Of a DNA stretch of 8,915 nt, positions 1 to 6,186 are shown in pieces. Numbering within the stretch: position 1 is the first letter of the stretch; each line of letters starts with the position of its first letter. Location of the stretch: positions 1-8,915 of the forward strand of contig JAIRST010000011.1 in the NCBI GenBank assembly GCA_031255325.1. The letters are read 5' to 3'. Source of the stretch: Holosporales bacterium. Lineage in GTDB: Bacteria > Pseudomonadota > Alphaproteobacteria > UBA3830 > JAIRMZ01. The notes beneath the pieces were generated by a model. That model was not told where the DNA came from and searched no databases. It saw nothing but the letters and a program-made list of their open reading frames with translations. Both the position numbers and the translations under genes were made by a program.

Positions 1-324
1 TGTGGCAAACCAATAGGTTCCTTTGGGAGTATTGCGCTTTTCTGTTATTGATCCTTTAGGAAGGTTTTTAAAAAAACCATCCCGTACATTTTCCGGGGCA
101 TCTTCTTTAGGACCGCGTCGTTCTTCAGTATAAGCAGCTCCTTCTTTTGTAAGATTGCCGTGCAATACCAAACGCCGAGGGGTAACAAACGCTTGAAGGC
201 GCTTCACTTGAATGCCTGCTTCTTCACATGCTGTGCGCATTTTTTCAACTAAAGTACACGCTGCCCATTCTTGGAAACGCGCAGGCATCTCTTCGTTTAA
301 AATTTCAAAAAGCAACTCTGCCAT
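1..324 (-). CDS. glyS: Glycyl-tRNA synthetase beta subunit, N-terminal part (cut by window edge)
   Basis: This is the beta subunit of the heterotetrameric bacterial glycyl-tRNA synthetase, which with GlyQ charges tRNA-Gly in the cytoplasm; the beta chain mainly binds tRNA. Only the first 108 residues are present; the other roughly 80 percent lies beyond position 1. The protein begins MAELLFEILNEEMPAR, the usual GlyS opening (E-L/I-x-x-E-E-x-P), followed by VTPRRLVL near residues 58-65, the conserved 'TPRRL' block, and RRGP near residues 81-84, matching the family's R/K-G-P. The ATG at 322-324 follows the glyQ stop by 10 bp, and its Shine-Dalgarno AAGGA begins inside that stop codon, so the two subunits are probably translated in a coupled, roughly stoichiometric way. 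No frameshift is seen in the visible part. The family assignment is secure. Confidence 0.95.
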   Translation of the reverse strand, partial: MAELLFEILNEEMPARFQEWAACTLVEKMRTACEEAGIQVKRLQAFVTPRRLVLHGNLTKEGAAYTEERRGPKEDAPENVRDGFFKNLPKGSITEKRNTPKGTYWFAT

Positions 325-334
325 TAAATTTTCC

Positions 335-1228
335 TTAAGATTCTAAAAGTGTTTTTCTATTTTCTGTTTTTGATTGGCTTTCAAGCCATATCTTAAAACA
401 TCTCTTGGCCAACGCGCGTACCCGTGCAATAAGATCAACACGTTCTAAAGAACTAATTGCTCCCCGCGCATCGAGTAAATTAAAGAGATGACTTGCCTTA
501 ATGCATTGATCATAAGCCGGAAAAACAAGCTTTTTATCAAGCAAATGAGTGCATGTATTTTCTGCATCGATAAAATGAGCGTTTAATGTTTGTATTTCTG
601 CATGCTCAAAATTATAAGCAGAAAATTCACGTTCATAGCGCTGGTAAAGGTCGCCGTAAGTAATTTTTCCTTCACCTTCAACACCATTCCAATTAATGTC
701 ATAAAAGTTGTCTACTTTTTGAATAAAAAGGGCAAGTCGTTCAAGTCCATACGTTAGCTCTGCTGTAACAGGAGAACATTCAAATCCGCCAATTTGCTGA
801 AAATACGTAAATTGTGACACTTCCATACCGTCACACCAAACGTCCCATCCAAGACCAGCCGCCCCACGGGTAGGGCTTTCCCAATCGTCTTCAACAAACC
901 GAATATCGTGCTCTTTGCAATCAATGCCGATCTCTTTAAGGCTATTAAGATATAATTCCTGTACCTCATCCGGAGAAGGCTTTAAGATAACTTGGTACTG
1001 ATGAAGACGCTGCACCCGATTCGGGCTTTCGGCGTAACGCCCATCCGTTGGGCGCCGTGAGGGCTGCATGTAAGCGACATGCCATGGTTCAGCGCCCAGC
1101 GCCCGAAAAGGAGTCTCCGGATGAAAAGTGCCCGCTCCCATCTCTAAATCATAGGAAGGAACGATAGCGCACCCTAATTTTCCCCAATACGCATGCAAAC
1201 GTAAAATAATGTTTTGAAACCCTAGCAT
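335..1228 (-). CDS. glyQ: Glycyl-tRNA synthetase alpha subunit
   Basis: This is the catalytic alpha subunit of the class II, alpha2beta2-type glycyl-tRNA synthetase, which forms glycyl-adenylate and transfers glycine to tRNA-Gly. At 297 residues it has the usual length (about 300). Recognisable family blocks are MGAGTFHP (30-37), QPSRRPTDGRY (55-65), KPSPDEVQELYL (83-94), DIRFVEDDWESP (108-119), GMEVSQFTYFQQ (134-145), ELTYGLERLA (157-166) and FNLLDARGAIS (249-259). The order of blocks and the WCDGMEVSQ wording resemble alphaproteobacterial GlyQ. The ATG has a good GGAGGA nine bases upstream (complement of 1238-1243). It is the first gene of a glyQ-glyS operon. One oddity is that the block usually read as GENPNRLQ after the RRPTDGRY motif is AESPNRVQ here (66-73), a mild departure in an otherwise conserved stretch. 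No frameshift or truncation is seen. Confidence 0.97.
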   Translation of the reverse strand: MLGFQNIILRLHAYWGKLGCAIVPSYDLEMGAGTFHPETPFRALGAEPWHVAYMQPSRRPTDGRYAESPNRVQRLHQYQVILKPSPDEVQELYLNSLKEIGIDCKEHDIRFVEDDWESPTRGAAGLGWDVWCDGMEVSQFTYFQQIGGFECSPVTAELTYGLERLALFIQKVDNFYDINWNGVEGEGKITYGDLYQRYEREFSAYNFEHAEIQTLNAHFIDAENTCTHLLDKKLVFPAYDQCIKASHLFNLLDARGAISSLERVDLIARVRALAKRCFKIWLESQSKTENRKTLLES

Positions 1229-1237
1229 AATTTGGAT

Positions 1238-1243
1238 TCCTCC
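1238..1243 (-). promoter_or_regulatory. Ribosome binding site of glyQ
   Basis: The minus strand reads GGAGGA nine bases before the glyQ ATG. It is a near-perfect Shine-Dalgarno sequence and fixes the start at 1228. Confidence 0.75.
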
Positions 1244-1297
1244 ATCATTGATACCCTCAACTTACCGCATTATGAAAAAAGAGGAAATATCCTGAGC

Positions 1298-1335
1298 TTG
1301 TTGGGATTGACCTTATTTCTTATGCTTACTACTTT
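1298..1335 (+). promoter_or_regulatory. Candidate sigma-70 promoter for the reductase/glycosyltransferase operon
   Basis: Two overlapping promoter-like pairs sit in the divergent spacer upstream of the GTG start. The first is TTGTTG (1298-1303), a 17-bp gap and TATGCT (1321-1326). The second is TTGACC (1307-1312), a 17-bp gap and TACTTT (1330-1335). Neither matches both boxes well. Only the first would leave the AGGTGA at 1337-1342 inside the transcript. This is inference from box similarity and spacing. No equally good pair was found on the minus strand for glyQ. Confidence 0.3.
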
Positions 1336-1349
1336 CAGGTGAAGAATAT

Positions 1350-1353
1350 GGAG
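1350..1353 (+). promoter_or_regulatory. Ribosome binding site supporting the GTG start at 1359
   Basis: GGAG lies five bases before the GTG at 1359-1361. The reading frame has a TGA at 1308-1310 and no ATG between that stop and 1359, so this site decides the start. The nearby ATG codons at 1348 and 1357 are in another frame and reach a stop at 1360-1362. Confidence 0.6.
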
Positions 1354-1358
1354 AAAAT

Positions 1359-2321
1359 GTGATTTTTATTACAGGAGCTTCTGGGTTTGTCGGAAGCGCC
1401 CTATGTGCAGCTTTACGAAAACAGGAACGCCCTTTCTATGGTGTGTCACGAACGCGTCCTTACTGGGCAGCCTGTTCTGAAGAGGAAGCTTTTTTTCAGC
1501 TTGATCTACTCTCTACCTCTTCTATAGATCTGAAAGAAAAGCTTTCTGGAGTAAAAACTATTGTGCACTGTGCAGCACGGGCGCATATCATGCATGAGAC
1601 CGAGCAAGATCCTGAGAGGGCTTTTCAAGCTCTTAACGTAAACGTAACCCAGCGGTTACTTGAAGCAGCAGTTGCTGCTGGTGTGAAACGTTTTATTTTT
1701 GTGAGTTCTGTTGGGGTAAATGGTGAGAAAACGCCCGATAATATACCTTTCCATGAACATATGCCTCCTCATCCAAAAGCTCCTTATGCCCACTCCAAGT
1801 GGCAAGCAGAGCAGGTTATTCAAGGATACGCTTCCAAAATAGAGACAGTAATTCTTCGTCCTCCTCTGATATATGGTCCCTTTGCACGTGGAAATTTCGC
1901 AGCTTTATTTCGAGCTATTCAGGCACGTCTTCCCTTGCCTTTGGCCTCAATTAAAAATAAACGTTCTTTTTTATTTTTGGAAAATATGATATCAGCGCTA
2001 ATAGCATGCATCGACCATCCGAAAGCTGCAGGGGAAACCTTTTTGGTCAGTGACACCGAAGCGCTCAGTACACCGGAACTTATCGCAACACTTGCAAAAG
2101 GAGTAGGGCATTCGGCCTTTTTATGGCCTTGTCCTATGCCCGCGTTACATTTGGTGGGGGTATTATTTCGCAAACAAGAAAGTATACGTCGCTTGACGGA
2201 TTCACTTGTAATTGATGCGCGCAAAATTGGAAATCTGCTACAGTGGCACCCTCCTTATACAGCTGCGAAAGGATTAGAAAAAACAGGAAGAAATTATGTC
2301 CTTTGTCAAAAGGCTCTTTGA
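1359..2321 (+). CDS. NAD-dependent epimerase/dehydratase, WbpV/WreQ-like nucleotide-sugar 4-keto reductase
   Basis: This is an extended short-chain dehydrogenase acting on nucleotide (or lipid-linked) sugars in the cytoplasm. Visible features are the Rossmann dinucleotide-binding loop TGASGFVG (5-12), the NVNVTQRLLEAA helix region (93-104), SSV (116-118) supplying the catalytic serine/threonine position, and the YxxxK pair Y143/K147 in YAHSK, followed by RPPLIYGP (167-174). The stretch FLVSDTEALSTPEL (228-241) and the C-terminal L-x-W-x-P-P segment (294-299) are wording I associate with the WbpV/WreQ group, which reduces UDP-4-keto-6-deoxy-GlcNAc to the N-acetylquinovosamine form. At 320 residues the length is normal. 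It starts with GTG and a GGAG site. Its last 26 bp overlap the downstream phosphoglycosyltransferase gene, so the two products probably act in one pathway. A 4,6-dehydratase to make the substrate is not in the window. The superfamily is certain; the exact substrate is inferred, and a related 4-epimerase is the main alternative. Confidence 0.85.
   Translation: MIFITGASGFVGSALCAALRKQERPFYGVSRTRPYWAACSEEEAFFQLDLLSTSSIDLKEKLSGVKTIVHCAARAHIMHETEQDPERAFQALNVNVTQRLLEAAVAAGVKRFIFVSSVGVNGEKTPDNIPFHEHMPPHPKAPYAHSKWQAEQVIQGYASKIETVILRPPLIYGPFARGNFAALFRAIQARLPLPLASIKNKRSFLFLENMISALIACIDHPKAAGETFLVSDTEALSTPELIATLAKGVGHSAFLWPCPMPALHLVGVLFRKQESIRRLTDSLVIDARKIGNLLQWHPPYTAAKGLEKTGRNYVLCQKAL
2285..2290 (+). 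promoter_or_regulatory. Ribosome binding site of the phosphoglycosyltransferase gene
   Basis: AGGAAG lies five bases before the ATG at 2296, inside the coding region of the upstream reductase. It supports the overlapping start over any downstream start and suggests coupled translation. Confidence 0.6.
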
Positions 2322-2865
2322 CATCGCCTTTTCCAGCGTTGGGTTGATCTTAATTTCCCCTTTTATGCTTTTGATTGCGATACTTATTTTTATGACGACC
2401 TTAGAATCCCCTATTTATTGGTCAAAGCGCGTGGGACGTAACAATACGCTTTTTGATATGCCGAAGTTTCGTTCAATGCATACGCATACCCCACAGGTAG
2501 CTACGCACTTGATGACGGATCCAGATCATTATGTCACAAAAATAGGCCATTTTTTGCGTCGTACCAGCCTTGATGAACTGCCACAGTTTTGGAGTGTCCT
2601 GAAGGGAGACATGAGCTTTGTTGGACCGCGGCCAGCGTTATATAATCAAGATGATCTTGTATCCCTTCGTACAAAATCAGGTATTCATAAGCTGGTCCCT
2701 GGTATTACGGGATGGGCACAGATCAACGGGCGAGATGATCTCTCTATTCCGGAAAAAGTCCGATTAGAAAAAGAATATCTCCAGAAACGCTCCTTTAGTT
2801 TTGATGTGCGTATTTTGGCAATAACCTTTACAAGCGCTATTCGTGGATGCGGTATACGTCACTAA
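2296..2865 (+). CDS. Small monotopic phosphoglycosyltransferase (initiating sugar transferase, WcaJ/PglC family)
   Basis: This enzyme transfers a sugar-1-phosphate from a UDP-sugar to undecaprenyl phosphate at the inner face of the cytoplasmic membrane, the first step of O-antigen, capsule or exopolysaccharide repeat synthesis. The 189-residue protein is a minimal, PglC-sized member without the extra N-terminal membrane domain of WbaP/WcaJ. It has one hydrophobic segment (about 10-34) containing Ser-Pro at 21-22, the helix-breaking pair of the re-entrant hairpin in this family. Next come KRVGRNN (44-50), KFRSMH (57-62), the Asp-Glu catalytic dyad D93-E94 in TSLDELPQ, GPRP (110-113) and PGITGWAQINGR (135-146). 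All hallmark residues are present. The gene overlaps the reductase by 26 bp, so the loaded sugar is probably that enzyme's product, as in the WreQ/WreU pathway of Rhizobium. The sugar itself cannot be read from the sequence. Confidence 0.93.
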   Translation: MSFVKRLFDIAFSSVGLILISPFMLLIAILIFMTTLESPIYWSKRVGRNNTLFDMPKFRSMHTHTPQVATHLMTDPDHYVTKIGHFLRRTSLDELPQFWSVLKGDMSFVGPRPALYNQDDLVSLRTKSGIHKLVPGITGWAQINGRDDLSIPEKVRLEKEYLQKRSFSFDVRILAITFTSAIRGCGIRH

Positions 2866-2892
2866 ATGCCTATTCCTAAAGGCGCCTTAGTG
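2860..2892. terminator. Imperfect hairpin in the convergent spacer, possible terminator
   Basis: CACTAA (2860-2865), which includes the phosphoglycosyltransferase stop codon, pairs with TTAGTG (2887-2892). Inside it, GCCT (2868-2871) pairs with AGGC (2880-2883) around an 8-base loop, with small unpaired bases between the two stems. It sits between two convergent transcription units, where a terminator is expected. Neither strand shows a run of T after the stem, so it is not a classic intrinsic terminator. Confidence 0.3.
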
Positions 2893-2943
2893 CAAATATG
2901 CGGCTCCTGTTGAAGAAATATCCATATATACTTACAAAAAACC

Positions 2944-5900
2944 TTAAAACCGTTGGCGCCAGCTTATACCGAATTCTCCATTTGTCTTGGCTTCAAACAT
3001 TGTCCTTGGTGTTAGAAACATCTGAACGCTGAATGTTGTTGTATTTTGATCAAGTTCATTATCTACGCCTAAAAATATTTTTTCGCTTATGTATTTTCCA
3101 AGTGTTAATGTACGTATTACACGCGTATTGGCATATTCCTCCGCATTGTAAGTGATCGTATCAATACCCGAAAAACTTCGCATCGTATCCAAGAAACTGA
3201 GAGGAGATTTTATGTCTCCCTGAAAGCCTGCTGCTGCATGCAGCAGCTGCACCATTTCTGGAGGAGATAACTCTGAAACAAGTTTATTGAACAATAAAAT
3301 GGATAAAATATCTTCGATAGAATGATCGGGCAAAGAAGTCAGATCGAAATAAGTTCTGGAGGGTGTTGTTACAACTGACAAGAAAACATCCAGATCGCTA
3401 AATATTTTATGACCCTGCAGATGGACTGCGGGCTCTAAGGGAGCGTCCGCTGTATAGGCAATTTTCCCACGTACAAAAGGTAAACGCCTTCCACAAAAAT
3501 CCAAATACCCTTTTTGGAGGCGAAGAACACCTTCTAACGCTACTGGATTATTGAGTCCTCCACTAAGTTTTAGGGTTCCATTCCATAAAGAATCTACCGA
3601 CTGTCCATGGACATACACCCTTGGGCTGGGCAACGTAACGGCACATAAAAAAGGTAAATAGAGCAGCGTATTTTTTTGAAAAGGCTTTCTTTCTTTATGG
3701 AGTCCGATTTCAGTAATGCGTAGATTACCTATTTCTTCGGTAGAAGATTTAGTAATAAGAAAATCGATATGTGGTAGTTTTAAAGTTCCCGTAAGAGATA
3801 ATTCTGGAAAAACTCCAGATAAACGCACGGAGCCAAGGGCTGTTACGTCCAAGTCATCTTGCCCAATAATCAACAAATCCTGCAAGTTCAGACGCAAGTC
3901 ACAAAACGCACGTGGTTCATGACCTTCTTGCTTTTTTGCGGAAAGTATTTCTAAAAATCCTGTGATAGAAGCACGCCCTGTACGTCTATCGCGCAATGTA
4001 GCAGAGTGCAAAACAAGGCGATTCTTTTGGGCTGAGCATTGTATTTGGATATTTCGAAAAGCTGTTCCAGAACTATCTAATTCTAATAGGCCATCTTGTA
4101 AATGTATAGAACCAGATAAAGTGGGGGTATAGAGGCATCCCGATCCTTCCAAAGTTGCCTTAAGCCGACCATTTAAAAGCATACCATCTGGCAATACTCC
4201 AAAAAGGTTCAGAAAACGTCCAATCCAAGCTTGTGCCTGCAAAGTGCCTGTAAAATGTCTGTTTAAAAGTGATTCTATGGAAATTTTTGTAAAATCCACT
4301 CCTCCTTGAAAAGAGAAAATTCCCTCAATAAAATCTCCCCACCGATCTTGTGCGCGTACTGTGCACTGCGTTTGTTTCGTTTTAAGAATCGTGCGCATAC
4401 TGCAAAAATCTTGGTGTACCCCATTTTTGGGGACGAGGAATATATCAACATTCCCTTCTGGGCATTGAAGGGGTCCTTTCAGCTGCACTACTCCCGACAC
4501 CAGCAGCCCACGGAGCAATGCCGGACATAAGGCATGAGGAATAGAGAAATAATGGAAACTTGCCTCAAGAGAAAGATTTTTTTTATCTCCATACCCTTCC
4601 CAATAAATCTCACTACGTTTTCCTATCCCAATACCGCCAGAAGCTTTGAAAAATCCTTCCTGGAAAGAGCCTTGGAGAGCTTTTTTAAGGGAGAGACCGT
4701 TTCCTTGAAGAGTATCAATAGTGATTCCTCCCTCTAAAAGGTGCAGTGTTCCTGTTGCGTGTATAGGATCGGAATTTTCAAGAGTTATATCTAATACCAC
4801 CTCATGTTTTTTCTTTTTCGGAAGAAGCGTAACAGCACAAGTTTTTACGTTTCCATAAGGGCTTTTAATATTTGACATGTCTCCTTTTAAAAGCGCCTGT
4901 AAGGATGTTTTTGTAAATCCCTGTATTTCTCCGGAAAAATGGCAATGCCCCATATGCCATGCGTCATAATGAAGATGGGCTCCTTGTACAGTAAAAGACG
5001 CCTTAGGTTTTTCTGATTTGTTAAAAAATTGGACCGTTGCTATTCCTTCGCCGTTTAATGCTACACCGAAAAAACGAGCAACCTCGCCTACATCTGTCGT
5101 TTTTAAATAACATGTTCCGCGAGAAGGTATGTTACTTTTTGAGAAATCTACATAAAGAGGCGCTTTCAAGGAAAGCTTTGTGGTTTTGTTAGATAACCGT
5201 CCGGAATGAAGGGCTAGGCAACATCCGTTTGTGAAATGCCCAGAGCTTTGAAAAGACCATACCCGATTCTGCACTTTTGCCGCTGCTGTTAAGCGCAGGG
5301 ATAAATCTTTAAAGGGATTGCCCTGAATGCGACACTGTCCATGCATATGGGGAAGATAGGGAAACGCACCATTTTTAATCTCAATACTTCCATCAAGATG
5401 CCCATTTGTGTATGCTATATCCCCCCTAAAGGCTCCAGAAAACATTTCTGACTGTAGAGAAAAGGTGGCGCCTTTCAGGGCTATAGATGCTCCATTTTTT
5501 ACGCAAATTGTTCCATGAAAGACTATGTCTTTTAAAGGAACAGCACGATATCTCCCTTGGTTGGAAGCAAACTGTGTGGAAATTTCAAATGCTTCTGGAA
5601 GGAACCGTCCTGTTCCTGTCACTTTAGCGCGCTCAAAGCGCATAGAATCCCAAGCTATCGTTCCGTCAAGTGTAAACTGAACGATATCCTCTATTTTAGC
5701 CTTGAGCGTTGTGCTCTGTTGCCCGTTCCGCAAGGTCGCATGTAAGGTATCTGTGCTCTTTCCTCGTTCAAAATACACATCTTGAAGGGTCGTACATACT
5801 TTAGAAAAATGTTGAGGAAGGGTAATTTTTTGAATACGGCAAGATTCCAGTTCAGGAGGAATGTGATGCGTTAAAGAGAGAGATGAGGAAGAAGCTTCAA

Positions 5901-6186
5901 GCCTTTTAACCGCTTTAAGCAGATTAATACCCAGAAAAGCTCCATGAACAACACAAGGTCCAAAAGGCGTTTCAACCGTTAATCGCTGAATGACTAAACT
6001 TGTAGGAAACGACAAATAAAGGTCTTCTTCCGCAAAGGACACAGAATAAGGCTTTACGGTGTCTGTGATCAGCCTATACAGCACATGATGCCCTTGCCGT
6101 GTATGAAGCCCAATGAATAAGCACAGAATAAGGCCAGCTACAAGACAGCAAAAAAAAAGTCCAACCTTTTTTAAAAAAGACATCAT
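2944..6186 (-). CDS. tamB: TamB, inner-membrane-anchored translocation and assembly module protein (DUF490)
   Basis: TamB is a long periplasm-spanning protein that works with TamA in the outer membrane; the AsmA-like group has roles in phospholipid movement and outer-membrane protein assembly. The 1080-residue protein has lysines at 6-7, a single membrane anchor (about 8-27), and then a very long stretch of alternating beta-strand-like segments, as expected of a lipid-lining beta-taco tube. The conserved C-terminal domain is clear: a YLDFCGRRLPFVRGKI-type strand pair, DILSILLFNKL (959-969), PPEMVQLLHAAAG (975-987), a GID segment near 1007-1009, and a C-terminal phenylalanine. It is shorter than E. 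coli TamB (about 1260). It starts immediately after tamA by TGATG overlap, with a second ATG directly following; no strong Shine-Dalgarno is visible, so coupling to tamA translation is likely. About 22 cysteines are present, an unusually high count for a periplasmic protein. Confidence 0.93.
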   Translation of the reverse strand: MMSFLKKVGLFFCCLVAGLILCLFIGLHTRQGHHVLYRLITDTVKPYSVSFAEEDLYLSFPTSLVIQRLTVETPFGPCVVHGAFLGINLLKAVKRLEASSSSLSLTHHIPPELESCRIQKITLPQHFSKVCTTLQDVYFERGKSTDTLHATLRNGQQSTTLKAKIEDIVQFTLDGTIAWDSMRFERAKVTGTGRFLPEAFEISTQFASNQGRYRAVPLKDIVFHGTICVKNGASIALKGATFSLQSEMFSGAFRGDIAYTNGHLDGSIEIKNGAFPYLPHMHGQCRIQGNPFKDLSLRLTAAAKVQNRVWSFQSSGHFTNGCCLALHSGRLSNKTTKLSLKAPLYVDFSKSNIPSRGTCYLKTTDVGEVARFFGVALNGEGIATVQFFNKSEKPKASFTVQGAHLHYDAWHMGHCHFSGEIQGFTKTSLQALLKGDMSNIKSPYGNVKTCAVTLLPKKKKHEVVLDITLENSDPIHATGTLHLLEGGITIDTLQGNGLSLKKALQGSFQEGFFKASGGIGIGKRSEIYWEGYGDKKNLSLEASFHYFSIPHALCPALLRGLLVSGVVQLKGPLQCPEGNVDIFLVPKNGVHQDFCSMRTILKTKQTQCTVRAQDRWGDFIEGIFSFQGGVDFTKISIESLLNRHFTGTLQAQAWIGRFLNLFGVLPDGMLLNGRLKATLEGSGCLYTPTLSGSIHLQDGLLELDSSGTAFRNIQIQCSAQKNRLVLHSATLRDRRTGRASITGFLEILSAKKQEGHEPRAFCDLRLNLQDLLIIGQDDLDVTALGSVRLSGVFPELSLTGTLKLPHIDFLITKSSTEEIGNLRITEIGLHKERKPFQKNTLLYLPFLCAVTLPSPRVYVHGQSVDSLWNGTLKLSGGLNNPVALEGVLRLQKGYLDFCGRRLPFVRGKIAYTADAPLEPAVHLQGHKIFSDLDVFLSVVTTPSRTYFDLTSLPDHSIEDILSILLFNKLVSELSPPEMVQLLHAAAGFQGDIKSPLSFLDTMRSFSGIDTITYNAEEYANTRVIRTLTLGKYISEKIFLGVDNELDQNTTTFSVQMFLTPRTMFEAKTNGEFGISWRQRF

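Noticed and set aside
1919..2224. Minus-strand open frame of 101 codons inside the reductase gene
   Set aside because: The opposite frame encodes conserved dehydrogenase segments; the minus-strand product has no recognisable features.
2926..2952. Direct AAAACC repeat with an A/T run at the tamB end as a possible terminator
   Set aside because: The copies are direct, not inverted, so no stem forms before the T-run on the minus strand.
3716..3922. Plus-strand open frame of 68 codons within tamB, and similar ones at 4306-4530, 4534-4737 and 5557-5745
   Set aside because: They are antisense to a clearly coding tamB, show no recognisable domain, and have no convincing ribosome binding site; they are shadows of its codon usage.
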